From positions 1-36,496 of the forward strand of contig JAOBWJ010000400.1 of assembly GCA_025463335.1 (NCBI GenBank): DNA of 36,496 nt, read 5' to 3'. Position numbers and translations under genes: made by a program. Shown here one piece after another: positions 27,526-36,143 of the stretch (its first letter is position 1; every line of letters begins with the position of its first letter). This DNA comes from Acidimicrobiales bacterium. Lineage in GTDB: Bacteria > Actinomycetota > Acidimicrobiia > Acidimicrobiales > CADCSY01. Below the pieces are notes generated by a model. That model was not told where the DNA came from. It was given only the letters and a program-made list of their open reading frames with translations, and did no database searches.

Positions 27526-28379
27526 CCGTGCTGCTCGACCCGCTCCGGTACGACTTCCTGCGCCACGCCCTCGTGGTGTGCACCGTGGCCGGCGGGCTCT
27601 GCGGGCTCCTCGGCGTGTACGTGACCCTCAAGGGCATGAGCTACCTGGGTCACGGGCTGAGCCACGCCATCTTCGCCGGCGCCGCGATCTGCGCGGCCGT
27701 GTCGGTGAACCCGGTGGCCGGCGCCGGGTTGTGGGGGCTGGGCTCGGGACTGGCCATCAGCCGGGTCACCCGACGGCGGGTCATCGGCGCCGACGCCGCC
27801 ATCGGCGTGGTGACCACGGCCAGCTTCGCCCTCGGCGTGGCCCTCCTCGGGCTCTACAGCCGCGTCCGACAGAGCATCGAGGCGACGGTGTTCGGCAGCG
27901 TGCTCGGTGTGTCGACCGCGGACATGGCGCTTGTCGTCGGCGTGGCGGTGGTGACCGTGGTGGTGGTCGTCGTCCTCTACCGCCCGCTCCTGTTCACCGC
28001 CTTCGACCCCGAGGTGGCGGAGGTGTCGGGCGTGCGCACCGACCGCATGGAAGCGGTGCTCCTACTGCTCCTGTGCGGAGCCATCCTCACCGGCATGAAG
28101 GTGCTCGGCGTGACCCTCATCGCCGCCGCCATCGTGATCCCGCCAGTGACGGCCCGGCTCCTCACCGACTCGTTCAGCCGGATGCTCGTGCTCTCCTCGG
28201 CCCTGGGGGCGGTCGGCGGTCTGGTCGGCACCTACCTCAGCTACCACCTCGACGTCTCATCGGGGGCGACGATCGTGCTGGTCGACTTCGCCGCCTTCAC
28301 CGTGGCGTTCGCCAGCACCGCGAAGCGACGGTCGGCCATGCCCGCTGTGGCCCGACAGCTCGGACGGGATACCCTCTAG
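27522..28379 (+). CDS. znuB: Metal ABC transporter permease
   Basis: ABC-3 family hydrophobic pattern, KGMSYLGHGLSHAIFAGAA, KVLGVTLIAAAIVIPPVTARLL; ATGA overlap with znuC. Confidence 0.93.
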   Translation: MTVLLDPLRYDFLRHALVVCTVAGGLCGLLGVYVTLKGMSYLGHGLSHAIFAGAAICAAVSVNPVAGAGLWGLGSGLAISRVTRRRVIGADAAIGVVTTASFALGVALLGLYSRVRQSIEATVFGSVLGVSTADMALVVGVAVVTVVVVVVLYRPLLFTAFDPEVAEVSGVRTDRMEAVLLLLLCGAILTGMKVLGVTLIAAAIVIPPVTARLLTDSFSRMLVLSSALGAVGGLVGTYLSYHLDVSSGATIVLVDFAAFTVAFASTAKRRSAMPAVARQLGRDTL

Positions 28380-28384
28380 GGGTA
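28370..28384. promoter_or_regulatory. Candidate CsoR-type operator TACCCTCTAGGGGTA
   Basis: TACCC/GGGTA dyad immediately upstream of the csoR-like gene and overlapping the znuB stop codon. Confidence 0.55.
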
Positions 28385-28402
28385 CGACGTTCGGGAGGGA
28401 AG

Positions 28403-28684
28403 ATGGTCGGCTACAGCGGCAACAAGGAGCAGGTCCAGAAGCGCCTGCGGCGCATCGAGGGCCAAGTGCGTGGCCTGCAGCGCATGGTCGAGGATGACAA
28501 GTACTGCATCGACGTGCTGACGCAGATCTCGGCGGTCACCAGTGCACTCCAGGCTGTGGCCCTCGAGCTCCTCGACGACCACCTCGGGCATTGCGTGGCC
28601 GGCGCGCTCGCCGGTGGGGGCGAGCAGGCCGAGGACAAGCTCGCCGAGGCCTCGGCCGCCATCGCCCGGCTCGTGCGCTCGTAA
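28403..28684 (+). CDS. csoR: CsoR/RcnR-family metal-sensing repressor
   Basis: VQKRLRRIEGQVRGLQRMVEDDKYCIDVLTQISAVTSAL...HLGHC (Cys...His..Cys metal site). Confidence 0.93.
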   Translation: MVGYSGNKEQVQKRLRRIEGQVRGLQRMVEDDKYCIDVLTQISAVTSALQAVALELLDDHLGHCVAGALAGGGEQAEDKLAEASAAIARLVRS

Positions 28685-28724
28685 TCCCTTGCCGGTCAAC
28701 GTTGCCGTATGGCAGCCTTGCTCG

Positions 28725-29429
28725 ATGTGTGAGACAGATATCTCATATAGTGAGACTCCGATCTGGGATCCGGAGACCTATGACGCCCCCCGGCGTCGAC
28801 TGGTCCCCGACTTCGACTGCTTCTACGGAACCGCGGCCGAGCTGGTCGCCGACCTCGGTGTCCGCCGGCCGAGGGTCCTCGATCTCGGCGCCGGTACCGG
28901 CATCCTCTCGGGCGCGGTGCGCGCCGCCGTCCCGGCCGCTGAGCTGACGCTGCTCGACGGGGCTGCCCCCATGCTGGCGGTGGCCCGCCACCGCCTGGGC
29001 GAGGTGGCGACCGTGACGGCCGACCTCACGGACCCATTGCCCACCGGCCCCTTCGACGCTGTGGTCAGCGCCCTTGCCATCCACCACCTGAGCGACGAGG
29101 CCAAGCGCGACCTGTTCACCCGCGTCGTAGGCATCCTCCGACCCGGTGGGGTGTTCGTCAATGCCGAACAGGTCGCCGGGGCCACGCCGTGGCACCGGGC
29201 TCAGTATGAGGCGGCCCACGAGCGTGATGCCCGGGCTCTCGGCACCGACGACGCCGAGTGGGACGCAGCCCTCGGTCGCATGGCGCACGACCGGTGCGCG
29301 CCGGTCGAGGACCAGCTGGCGTGGCTCGCCGCCGCCGGGTTCGAGCGCACCGACCTGGTGTTCAAGCGCTATGGGTTCGCCGTCTATGCCGGGTTCGCCC
29401 CCGGATCAGCGGACGGTGTTGGCAGCTGA
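28725..29429 (+). CDS. Class I SAM-dependent methyltransferase; start uncertain
   Basis: WDPETYDAPRRRLVPDFDCFYG; RVLDLGAGTGILS; FDAVVSALAIHHLSDEAK. Confidence 0.88.
   Translation: MCETDISYSETPIWDPETYDAPRRRLVPDFDCFYGTAAELVADLGVRRPRVLDLGAGTGILSGAVRAAVPAAELTLLDGAAPMLAVARHRLGEVATVTADLTDPLPTGPFDAVVSALAIHHLSDEAKRDLFTRVVGILRPGGVFVNAEQVAGATPWHRAQYEAAHERDARALGTDDAEWDAALGRMAHDRCAPVEDQLAWLAAAGFERTDLVFKRYGFAVYAGFAPGSADGVGS
28730..28755. promoter_or_regulatory. Candidate operator: TGAGA-n6-TCTCA-n5-TGAGA
   Basis: Three alternating copies of a pentamer at about 10-11 bp spacing in an unusually AT-rich stretch. Confidence 0.35.
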
Positions 29430-30245
29430 CACGATGAGATCCGTGGTCGTCGTCGGATACGAGATCATGGCCACGTGCGAGGAGTTGATCTCGACCACGG
29501 TTGACTTGGCCCGCTCGGCCATGAACCGCTCGGCGGCCGCCGGGATGGTGTTGTCCAGCCTGGCCACGAGGAACCAGGACGGGATCGACCTCCAGGCCGG
29601 CGGGCCCGACCGCTCACGCAGGACGTTCACCGCGGCGGGGCGCTGGGTCGCGGCCATGGCCGCGGTGGTCGACCGGGCGACGTCGGCGGCGAAGACCTCC
29701 CGGAAGGGGTTCTGCTTGATGTAGGCGTCGAAGCTCGGCGTGCCGTCGGGGAGGGTCACCGCTCGGAGGTCGAGGTTGTCCGGGGTCAGCATGCTGCCCG
29801 GGAACTTCGTGGACAGCCCGGCCACGGTGTCGCCCTCGTCGGGGGCGAAGGCGGCGATGTAGACGAGCGCCTTGACGTTCGGATTGCCGACGGCGGCGTT
29901 GGTCATCACCATGCCGCCGTACGAATGACCGACCAGCACGATGTTGCCAGGGAGGGTCTTCAGGAAGCCGGCGAGGTAGGCGGAGTCGCCGGCCAGGCTG
30001 CGCAACGGGTTGGGCGGGGCGACCACCGGGTACCCGCGCTCCTGGAGCTGGCCGATCACGCCCGTCCACCCGGAGGCGTCGGCAAACGCGCCGTGGACGA
30101 GGACGATCGTGGGCTTGCTGTTGGGTTGGGTGCTCTGGCTGGCGCCGGCGAGGCTGCCGAGGAGGGGGACCAGCAACGCGGCGACGAGAGCGCCGACCAG
30201 CCACAAGACGATCCTGGGACGTCGGTGCGGACGGTGGACGGACAT
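29406..30245 (-). CDS. Secreted/membrane-anchored alpha/beta hydrolase
   Basis: N-terminal hydrophobic signal; PTIVLVHGAFADASGW, VLVGHSYGGMVMTNAA nucleophile elbow; ...SSHVAMIS catalytic His. Confidence 0.88.
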   Translation of the reverse strand: MSVHRPHRRPRIVLWLVGALVAALLVPLLGSLAGASQSTQPNSKPTIVLVHGAFADASGWTGVIGQLQERGYPVVAPPNPLRSLAGDSAYLAGFLKTLPGNIVLVGHSYGGMVMTNAAVGNPNVKALVYIAAFAPDEGDTVAGLSTKFPGSMLTPDNLDLRAVTLPDGTPSFDAYIKQNPFREVFAADVARSTTAAMAATQRPAAVNVLRERSGPPAWRSIPSWFLVARLDNTIPAAAERFMAERAKSTVVEINSSHVAMISYPTTTTDLIVSAANTVR

Positions 30246-30353
30246 GGGCGCTCCCTCGCTCGAAAGGGGTGGGCGTCAGGAGCATCCGCCTGGATGGGTG
30301 CGCTCGCATCCCCCGGGCGCGTAGTCGGGCCTCCCCGCGGGGCACCGAGATGC

Positions 30354-30965
30354 TCAGATGAGCTCGAGGCCCCGTCGGAAGTACGCCACCGCCGAGGCGG
30401 GGCCGTCGACGCTCTCCCAGCCAAGCGATGCCCCGAACGGCTCGTTCCAGAACGGGCCGTCGTGGTGCTCCCAGGGGCCGACGTAGAGGTAGGGGAGCGC
30501 GTGCTCCTCGTCGCCCGGCGAGGCGCCGAGGTTGACGCGGTCGTCGAGGGTGGCGGCCACGTCGAGGTGTTCGGGCCACAGCGTGACGCGCGACGCGCCC
30601 ACCTCCTCCAGGGCGGAACCGCCGAGGGCCCACCAGTCGGCGAGGAGCTGCGCCGCTCCCTCGTCGAGCGCCAGTGGGGCATCGGCATCCCACGCGGTCA
30701 CCGTCGGATAGGCGCCGGTGGCCCGCCCGGGCGGTACGCCGGCGAACGCGGCTGCCGCCCCCAGGGTGGTGAGCGGCCGCCGGTCGTCACCCACCACGAG
30801 GGCGGTCCCGTCGACTCGCACGCCGGCCAGTGGGGCGCCGAAACCGCCCGGCGTGACGGTCAGCCCAATGTGTTCGTCGAGGGCGTAGCGGGCCGGCGCC
30901 ACCACCCACTCGGCCAATGCGTGCAACGAGCGCCGGGTGGCCACGAGGGCGGCGGGGTCGGACAC
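30354..30965 (-). CDS. Conserved-looking hypothetical protein
   Basis: GTG start MSDPAALVATRRSLHALAEWVVAPARY...; coherent protein-like sequence, no recognised domain. Confidence 0.6.
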   Translation of the reverse strand: MSDPAALVATRRSLHALAEWVVAPARYALDEHIGLTVTPGGFGAPLAGVRVDGTALVVGDDRRPLTTLGAAAAFAGVPPGRATGAYPTVTAWDADAPLALDEGAAQLLADWWALGGSALEEVGASRVTLWPEHLDVAATLDDRVNLGASPGDEEHALPYLYVGPWEHHDGPFWNEPFGASLGWESVDGPASAVAYFRRGLELI

Positions 30966-31002
30966 GCGCGTCAGCTTCGCGCCGATGGGCGACGATGGGC
31001 GG

Positions 31003-31713
31003 GTGATCGTGCTCCTCCCCCCGTCCGAGGGCAAGGCCCCGGGCGGCACCCGAACCTGGTCGTACGACGACGGCGCCTTTGGTGCCCTGGCCGAGCGACG
31101 GGCTCGGGTGGCCGAGGCCCTCGTCGCCGACCTGGCCGACCGCAGGCGGCTGTTCGGCACCGACGGACCGCTGGCCGATCGGGCCGTCGACGCCGTGCGC
31201 TCGGTGGCGGCCAGCGCCGCTCCCGTCCTGCCCGCGTGGCGCCGCTTCACGGGGGTGGTGTGGGAGCACCTCGACCCGGCCACCCTGGCGCCGGCCGTCC
31301 GCCGTCGGATCGTCGTGCCGACTGCCCAGCTCGGCCTCACTCGGGGCGACGACCCGGTTCCCGACTTCCGCTTGAAGTTCTCGGTGGCGCCGACCGGTCT
31401 CGGCCGCCTCGACCGGTGGTGGCGCGCGGACCTCACTGCCGCCCTGGCCCGGACCCGTGGGCCGATCGTCGACCTCCTCCCCAACGAGCACGCCGCCGCC
31501 CTCGACCTCGGTTCGATGGGCCGGAGGCGGGTGGTCCGGGTGTCGTTCGTGGACGCCGGCGGGAGCAGCGCCGTCGGCCACGCCGCCAAGGCGGTGAAGG
31601 GCGTGCTGGCCCGGGCCGTGCTGGTCGACGGGATAGACGCCCTCGACGGGTTCCGCTGGGGAGGCTGGCAGGCCCGGATGGCGGGGGACGACGTGCTCGT
31701 CTCGGCACCCTGA
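31003..31713 (+). CDS. yaaA: YaaA family (DUF328) peroxide-stress protein; alternative ATG at 30988
   Basis: VIVLLPPSEGKAPGG N-terminus, IVDLLPNEHAAALDL, LVDGIDALDGFRWGGWQARM. Confidence 0.88.
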   Translation: MIVLLPPSEGKAPGGTRTWSYDDGAFGALAERRARVAEALVADLADRRRLFGTDGPLADRAVDAVRSVAASAAPVLPAWRRFTGVVWEHLDPATLAPAVRRRIVVPTAQLGLTRGDDPVPDFRLKFSVAPTGLGRLDRWWRADLTAALARTRGPIVDLLPNEHAAALDLGSMGRRRVVRVSFVDAGGSSAVGHAAKAVKGVLARAVLVDGIDALDGFRWGGWQARMAGDDVLVSAP

Positions 31714-31738
31714 TCGGTCGCTCTGCGAGGATCTCGGC

Positions 31739-32551
31739 ATGGAGCATCTCGGGGGCAAGGTCGTTGCCATCACCGGCGGGGCGAGCGGCATCGGGTTGGC
31801 CATGGCCACCCGGTTCCAGGCGGCGGGCATGCAGGTTGCGCTCGGCGACATCGAGGCGGGGCCGCTCGCCGCCGCTGTCGATGGGCTCGGCGGCAACGAC
31901 GCCCAGGTCCTCGGCGTGGAGTGCGATGTCACGTCGCCGGCGTCGATGGAGGCGTTCCGCGACGCCGTCCTCGACCGGTTCGGTGCCGTGCACGTGGTGT
32001 GCCTGAACGCTGGGGTGGCCACGTCGGGCTCATTGCTGGAGACGCCGGTCGAGTCCTGGCGCTGGCTGTTCGAGGTCAACGTGCTCGGCATCGTCAACGG
32101 GCTCGCCGCCTTCGGCCCCGGCTTGGTCGAGCAGGGCGAGGGCCACGTTGTGTGCACGGCGTCGGCGTCGGGTCTGATCAGCGCCCCCGCCCTCGGGGCC
32201 TACGGCGCCACCAAGCATGCCGTCGTCGGTCTGGCCGCCGTGCTGCGCGACGAGCTGGCACCCGCCGGCGTCGGCGTCTCGGTCGTGTGTCCGGGCGTGG
32301 TGCGCACCCGCATCTTCGAGAGCGAGCGCAACCGGCCCGAGGCCCTGCAGGGTCCGACCCACATCGACGAGGACCAGGCGGACATCTACCTCCACGTGGC
32401 CGAGAACGCCCCCGGACCCGAATTGGTGGCCGACGCCGTGCACGACGGGGTGGTGGCCAACCAGCTGTTCGTGCTCCCGAGCCCGGAGGTCGGCGGCCTG
32501 ATCCTCGCCCGCATCGACGAGATCCGGGCCGCCATGCCCCCCAAGCCCTGA
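31739..32551 (+). CDS. Short-chain dehydrogenase/reductase
   Basis: VVAITGGASGIGLAMATRF, CLNAGVATSG, YGATKHAVVGL catalytic YxxxK. Confidence 0.95.
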   Translation: MEHLGGKVVAITGGASGIGLAMATRFQAAGMQVALGDIEAGPLAAAVDGLGGNDAQVLGVECDVTSPASMEAFRDAVLDRFGAVHVVCLNAGVATSGSLLETPVESWRWLFEVNVLGIVNGLAAFGPGLVEQGEGHVVCTASASGLISAPALGAYGATKHAVVGLAAVLRDELAPAGVGVSVVCPGVVRTRIFESERNRPEALQGPTHIDEDQADIYLHVAENAPGPELVADAVHDGVVANQLFVLPSPEVGGLILARIDEIRAAMPPKP

Positions 32552-32552
32552 G

Positions 32553-32604
32553 CGAACCCGCGACGGAAGGTCAACAGAAGTGTTGACCATCCGTCGCGGG
32601 TTCG
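32553..32604. terminator. Long hairpin (24-bp arms, GAAG loop, one mismatch) between convergent genes
   Basis: CGAACCCGCGACGGAAGGTCAACA / TGTTGACCATCCGTCGCGGGTTCG. Confidence 0.7.
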
Positions 32605-32610
32605 GGGTGG

Positions 32611-33066
32611 TCAGCCGGGCATGAGACCGGCGGCGGTGGCGGCGCCCAGCTCCCAACAGGCGTCCAGGTCGAGCTTGGACGGTTCGCCGATCACCACGAC
32701 CGGGGACTGCGCCGGCTTCCAGCGCAGACCGGTGGTGATGACATCGATGGCCCGCAAGGCGCCGGTGGCATCGCTGCCGCCGTGCACCCACGCCCCGAAC
32801 GGCCGCCCCACGGTGGCATCGAGGCACGGGTAGTAGATCTGGTCGAAGAAGTGCTTGAGGGCACCGGAGATGTAGCCGAGGTTGGCCGGCGTACCGAGCA
32901 GGTAGCCGTCGGCCTCGAGCACATCGATGGCGGTGGCCGCCAGCGCCGGCCGCACGACGACCTCGACGCCCTCGATGCGATCGTCACCGGCCCCCGCTCG
33001 CACCGCTTCGAGCAGCGTGTGGGTGGCGGGCGAGGGCGTGTGGTGGACGATCAGCAGCCGGGCCAT
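32611..33066 (-). CDS. Flavodoxin-like/NADPH-dependent FMN reductase family protein
   Basis: LLIVHHTPSPATHTLLEAV FMN loop, DGYLLGTPANLGYISGALKHFFDQIYY. Confidence 0.85.
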   Translation of the reverse strand: MARLLIVHHTPSPATHTLLEAVRAGAGDDRIEGVEVVVRPALAATAIDVLEADGYLLGTPANLGYISGALKHFFDQIYYPCLDATVGRPFGAWVHGGSDATGALRAIDVITTGLRWKPAQSPVVVIGEPSKLDLDACWELGAATAAGLMPG

Positions 33067-33083
33067 CGGCCCGGGACGCTACG

Positions 33084-33659
33084 TCAGTGCCGGGCGTGGG
33101 CCAGGGCGTCGCGGGCTCGGTCGACGACGCCGGCCACGGTGCCCATCAACGCCGCGCCGATGCCCGAGTCGGGTGTGCTCGGGTGCGGGTGCGTGGGGAC
33201 CACGTGCATGGCCTTTTCCATCGCGTCGCCCATCTCGTACAGGCGCTCCTGGCCCACCGCTCGGAGGGCGGGGAACAGCGTGCCTTCCTCTTCCTCCACG
33301 TGGCCCTGCACCAGGTCCATGGCTCGCGCCAGGGTGCGGAACTCGCGCTCGTCCTCGAGGTCCTTCCCATCGACCTCGGCCAGCAGCTCGCGAATCTCGC
33401 GGTGCTCCTCGAGCGCGTGGTCGGCCAGGAAGTCGCCCCCGTCGAGGCCGCGGAGCACGGGGTAGAGGATCATGGTCTCGAGGGCGTCGTGCTGGGACAG
33501 CATGGCGATGATCCGCCTGCCGAGGTCCTGTTCGAGTTCGATGTCGGCGTCGCGGTGGGCCACCTCCAGGTGCTTCCACAGTTGCTCGACGTCGCGATGC
33601 TGGGCGGTGAGGAACTCGATGGCGTCGGCGCGGGCGCCGGTCGTGGGTGTGTCCTGCAT
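33084..33659 (-). CDS. Hemerythrin HHE-domain protein
   Basis: LTAQHRDVEQLWKHLE, QHDALETMILYPVL, LEEHREI, HVEEEEGTLFPAL. Confidence 0.92.
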   Translation of the reverse strand: MQDTPTTGARADAIEFLTAQHRDVEQLWKHLEVAHRDADIELEQDLGRRIIAMLSQHDALETMILYPVLRGLDGGDFLADHALEEHREIRELLAEVDGKDLEDEREFRTLARAMDLVQGHVEEEEGTLFPALRAVGQERLYEMGDAMEKAMHVVPTHPHPSTPDSGIGAALMGTVAGVVDRARDALAHARH

Positions 33660-33692
33660 GGTCGCCTCCCGGAGGTCTCGGTTCGCGCCCTG

Positions 33693-33705
33693 CTACCCCG
33701 GGTAG
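33693..33705. promoter_or_regulatory. Palindrome CTACCCCGGGTAG in the hemerythrin/dodecin divergent intergenic region
   Basis: Perfect 6-bp arms around a single C, 13 nt upstream of the dodecin ATG region. Confidence 0.3.
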
Positions 33706-33714
33706 TCGTGAGGC

Positions 33715-33924
33715 ATGTCCGACCAGACCTACGCAATCACCCACGTCGTCGGCACCTCGGCCGACGGCATCGACACGGCCATCCGCAACGGCGTGGCGGC
33801 GGCATCCAAGTCCGTGCGCAACCTCGACTGGTTCGAGGTGGACGAGATCCGGGGCTATCTCGCCGACGGCCAGGTGAAGCACTTCCAGGTCACCCTCAAG
33901 GTCGGCTTCCGCTACGAGGGTTAG
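33715..33924 (+). CDS. Dodecin family flavin-binding protein
   Basis: ITHVVGTSADGIDTAIRNGVAAASKSVRNLDWFEVDEIRGYLADGQVKHFQVTLKVGFRYEG. Confidence 0.95.
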   Translation: MSDQTYAITHVVGTSADGIDTAIRNGVAAASKSVRNLDWFEVDEIRGYLADGQVKHFQVTLKVGFRYEG

Positions 33925-34068
33925 CACCCCGCCCCGATGGGGTAGGCGGGCGGCACTGAAACGACGAGGCGTCAACCTCGCCGCTCGACCCGTTCGTCTC
34001 CCTGGGCCGGGTGGATGGAAGGTGGGGAAATCTCCTCCTTGGTCTGGTGTCCCATCTGCGTCTCGAAA

Positions 34069-34100
34069 GGTCGTGCCCCGGGGGTTCCCGGGGCACGACC
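34069..34100. terminator. Perfect 14-bp hairpin downstream of phzF-like gene
   Basis: GGTCGTGCCCCGGG-GGTT-CCCGGGGCACGACC. Confidence 0.7.
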
Positions 34101-34103
34101 GCG

Positions 34104-34892
34104 TCAGGCGATCAGTTCGCCCTCCAGCACGGTGACGGCGTTGCCGGCCACCGAGACCCGGTCGCCGTCGAGGCGCACGTGGAGGTCGCCGCCCCGGGCG
34201 GAGACCTGGCGGGCCCTGATCTCGTTCCGCCCGAGGCGGGGTGCCCACCAGGGGGCCAGGATGCAGTGGGCCGAGCCGGTGACGGGGTCCTCATCGATGC
34301 CGACCGACGGGCCGAACACCCGGGACGCGATGTCGAACGGGGCGTGAGCGGCGGGCGCGGTCACGATCGCCACGGGGTGGGCGCCCAGGGCCTTGAAGTT
34401 CGGCGCCAGAGACCGGACCTCGGTCTCCGTGGCGACCTCGACCAGCACCCAGCCCGGGCTGAGCGCCACCCGGAGGGGGCTGGCCCCGAGGGCCTCGAGG
34501 AAGCCGGGCGGCGCCGCGCCCTCCGTGGGCCGGTTGATCGGGAGGTCGAGGGCGATGCGGTCCCCGTCGGGTGCCGCCCGGAGCTCGCCGCTGCGGGTGG
34601 CGAATCGCAGCACGTCGCCGGTGGCGGCCCGGCCGGTGCTCCAGAGGGCGTGGGCCGAGGCGAGGGTGGCGTGGCCGCAGAGATCGACCTCGACGGTGGG
34701 CGTGAACCAGCGCAGCCCGTGCACTCCGTCGACGGCGGGCGTCACGAACGCCGTCTCAGCAAGGTTCATCTCGGCCGCCACCGCCTGCATCCAAGCCGCC
34801 TCGGCCGGCTCCTGGAGGAGGGCCACGGCGGCCGGGTTGCCCGAGAAGGGACGGTCGGTGAATGCATCGATCTGGAGCAGCGGCACGGTCAC
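34104..34892 (-). CDS. PhzF family isomerase/epimerase
   Basis: VPLLQIDAFTDRPFSGNPAAVALL, MNLAETAFVTP, FTPTVEVDLCGHATLASAHAL, GSAHCILAPWW. Confidence 0.93.
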   Translation of the reverse strand: MTVPLLQIDAFTDRPFSGNPAAVALLQEPAEAAWMQAVAAEMNLAETAFVTPAVDGVHGLRWFTPTVEVDLCGHATLASAHALWSTGRAATGDVLRFATRSGELRAAPDGDRIALDLPINRPTEGAAPPGFLEALGASPLRVALSPGWVLVEVATETEVRSLAPNFKALGAHPVAIVTAPAAHAPFDIASRVFGPSVGIDEDPVTGSAHCILAPWWAPRLGRNEIRARQVSARGGDLHVRLDGDRVSVAGNAVTVLEGELIA

Positions 34893-34937
34893 GGCCCCAT
34901 GGTGGACGGGCGGGGGCCGAGCTGCACTCCGATTCCC

Positions 34938-35753
34938 TCAGTCCGTGACCTCGTTCACCAGCGGCAGGACCCGCTCGACGCGGACATCGACGACCGAGCC
35001 GGGGCGGAGGAAGCGGCCGTCGACCACACCCACCCCCGCCGGCGTGCCCGTGGAGATGACGTCGCCCGGCTCCAGCGTGGTGTGCCGGGAGAGGTAGGCG
35101 ATCAACGCCGGGACCGGGAAGACGAGGTCGTGGGTGCGGCTGTCCTGGCGGATCTCGCCGTCCACGCGGGTCGTGAGCCCGATGTCGTCCGGGTCGTCGT
35201 ATTCGTCGACGGTCACCAAGCTCCCGCCGAGCGGCGTGAACGTGTCGAACGACTTGGCCAACCCGAAGTTGCCGGTGTCCCGCTGCACGTCGCGCGCGGT
35301 CACGTCGTTGCAGGCGGTGATGCCGGCCACGTACGACCAGGCCGCGGCCTCGACGACCGAGGTGGCCCGACGTCCGATGACGATGGCCACCTCGCCCTCG
35401 TAGTCCACCTGATCGGGCGCGACGGCCGGCAGGAGGACGGGGACCCGGTCGGCCACGACCGACGAGGTGACCTTGACGAACACCATGGGCACGGCCGGTG
35501 GCTCCCGCCCCGTCTCGTCCGCGTGCGACCGGTAGTTGAGGCCGATCGCCCACACCTTGCCCGGGCGGGGCACGGGCGCCCGGAGGACGACCTTCTCGAG
35601 AGGGGCCCGGTGCCGGACGGGTGCCGCGTCGAGCACACCGAGCGACTCATGCTCGGCGAGGACGGCCCCGAGGTCGGGCCACGGCACGTCGAGGACGGTC
35701 ACCCCGTCGTCCTCCAACCGGCCGATGCCCGCGTGGGTGGTGACGTACTGCAC
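34938..35753 (-). CDS. Fumarylacetoacetate hydrolase family protein
   Basis: KVWAIGLNYRSHADE, VDYEGEVAIVIGR, YVAGITACNDVTARDVQ, DVISTGTPAGVGVV. Confidence 0.95.
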   Translation of the reverse strand: MQYVTTHAGIGRLEDDGVTVLDVPWPDLGAVLAEHESLGVLDAAPVRHRAPLEKVVLRAPVPRPGKVWAIGLNYRSHADETGREPPAVPMVFVKVTSSVVADRVPVLLPAVAPDQVDYEGEVAIVIGRRATSVVEAAAWSYVAGITACNDVTARDVQRDTGNFGLAKSFDTFTPLGGSLVTVDEYDDPDDIGLTTRVDGEIRQDSRTHDLVFPVPALIAYLSRHTTLEPGDVISTGTPAGVGVVDGRFLRPGSVVDVRVERVLPLVNEVTD

Positions 35754-35777
35754 CGCCCCACGGTAGAACTCTCGGTC

Positions 35778-36143
35778 GTGGACGTCATCGAGCGCCTGCG
35801 CGCCATCTGTCTCGCCCTGCCCGAGGTGACCGAACGGCCCAGTCACACGGCGCCGACGTGGTTCGTGCAGGGCAAGAAGACGTTTGTCCAGGCCTGGCCC
35901 GAGGGGCACCACCAGAACGACTTCCCGCACCTCTGGTGCGCGGCACCGCCGGGGGTGCAGCAGGAGGTCATCGAGACCGAGCCCGACCGGTTCTTCCGGC
36001 CGCCCTACGTGGGCCATCGGGGCTGGATCGGGTTCCGCCTCGACGGCGAGGTCGACGATGCCGAGCTGGCGGCGTTGTGCGAGGACGCCTACCGAACGGT
36101 GGCGCCGGCCACGCTCATCGCCCGGCTGGCCACGGGAGAGTGA
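35778..36143 (+). CDS. MmcQ/YjbR family DNA-binding-like protein
   Basis: LRAICLALPEVTERPSHTAPTWFVQGKKTFVQAW; FFRPPYVGHRGWIGFRLDG. Confidence 0.88.
   Translation: MDVIERLRAICLALPEVTERPSHTAPTWFVQGKKTFVQAWPEGHHQNDFPHLWCAAPPGVQQEVIETEPDRFFRPPYVGHRGWIGFRLDGEVDDAELAALCEDAYRTVAPATLIARLATGE

Noticed and set aside
30246-30353. Hairpins including CCCCGCGGGG in the gap between hydrolase and hypothetical gene
   Set aside because: Short GC palindromes expected by composition; no loop or U-tract.
33925-33955. CCCCGCCCCGATGGGGTAGGCGGG stem after dodecin
   Set aside because: Imperfect stem with bulge; plausible terminator but weak.
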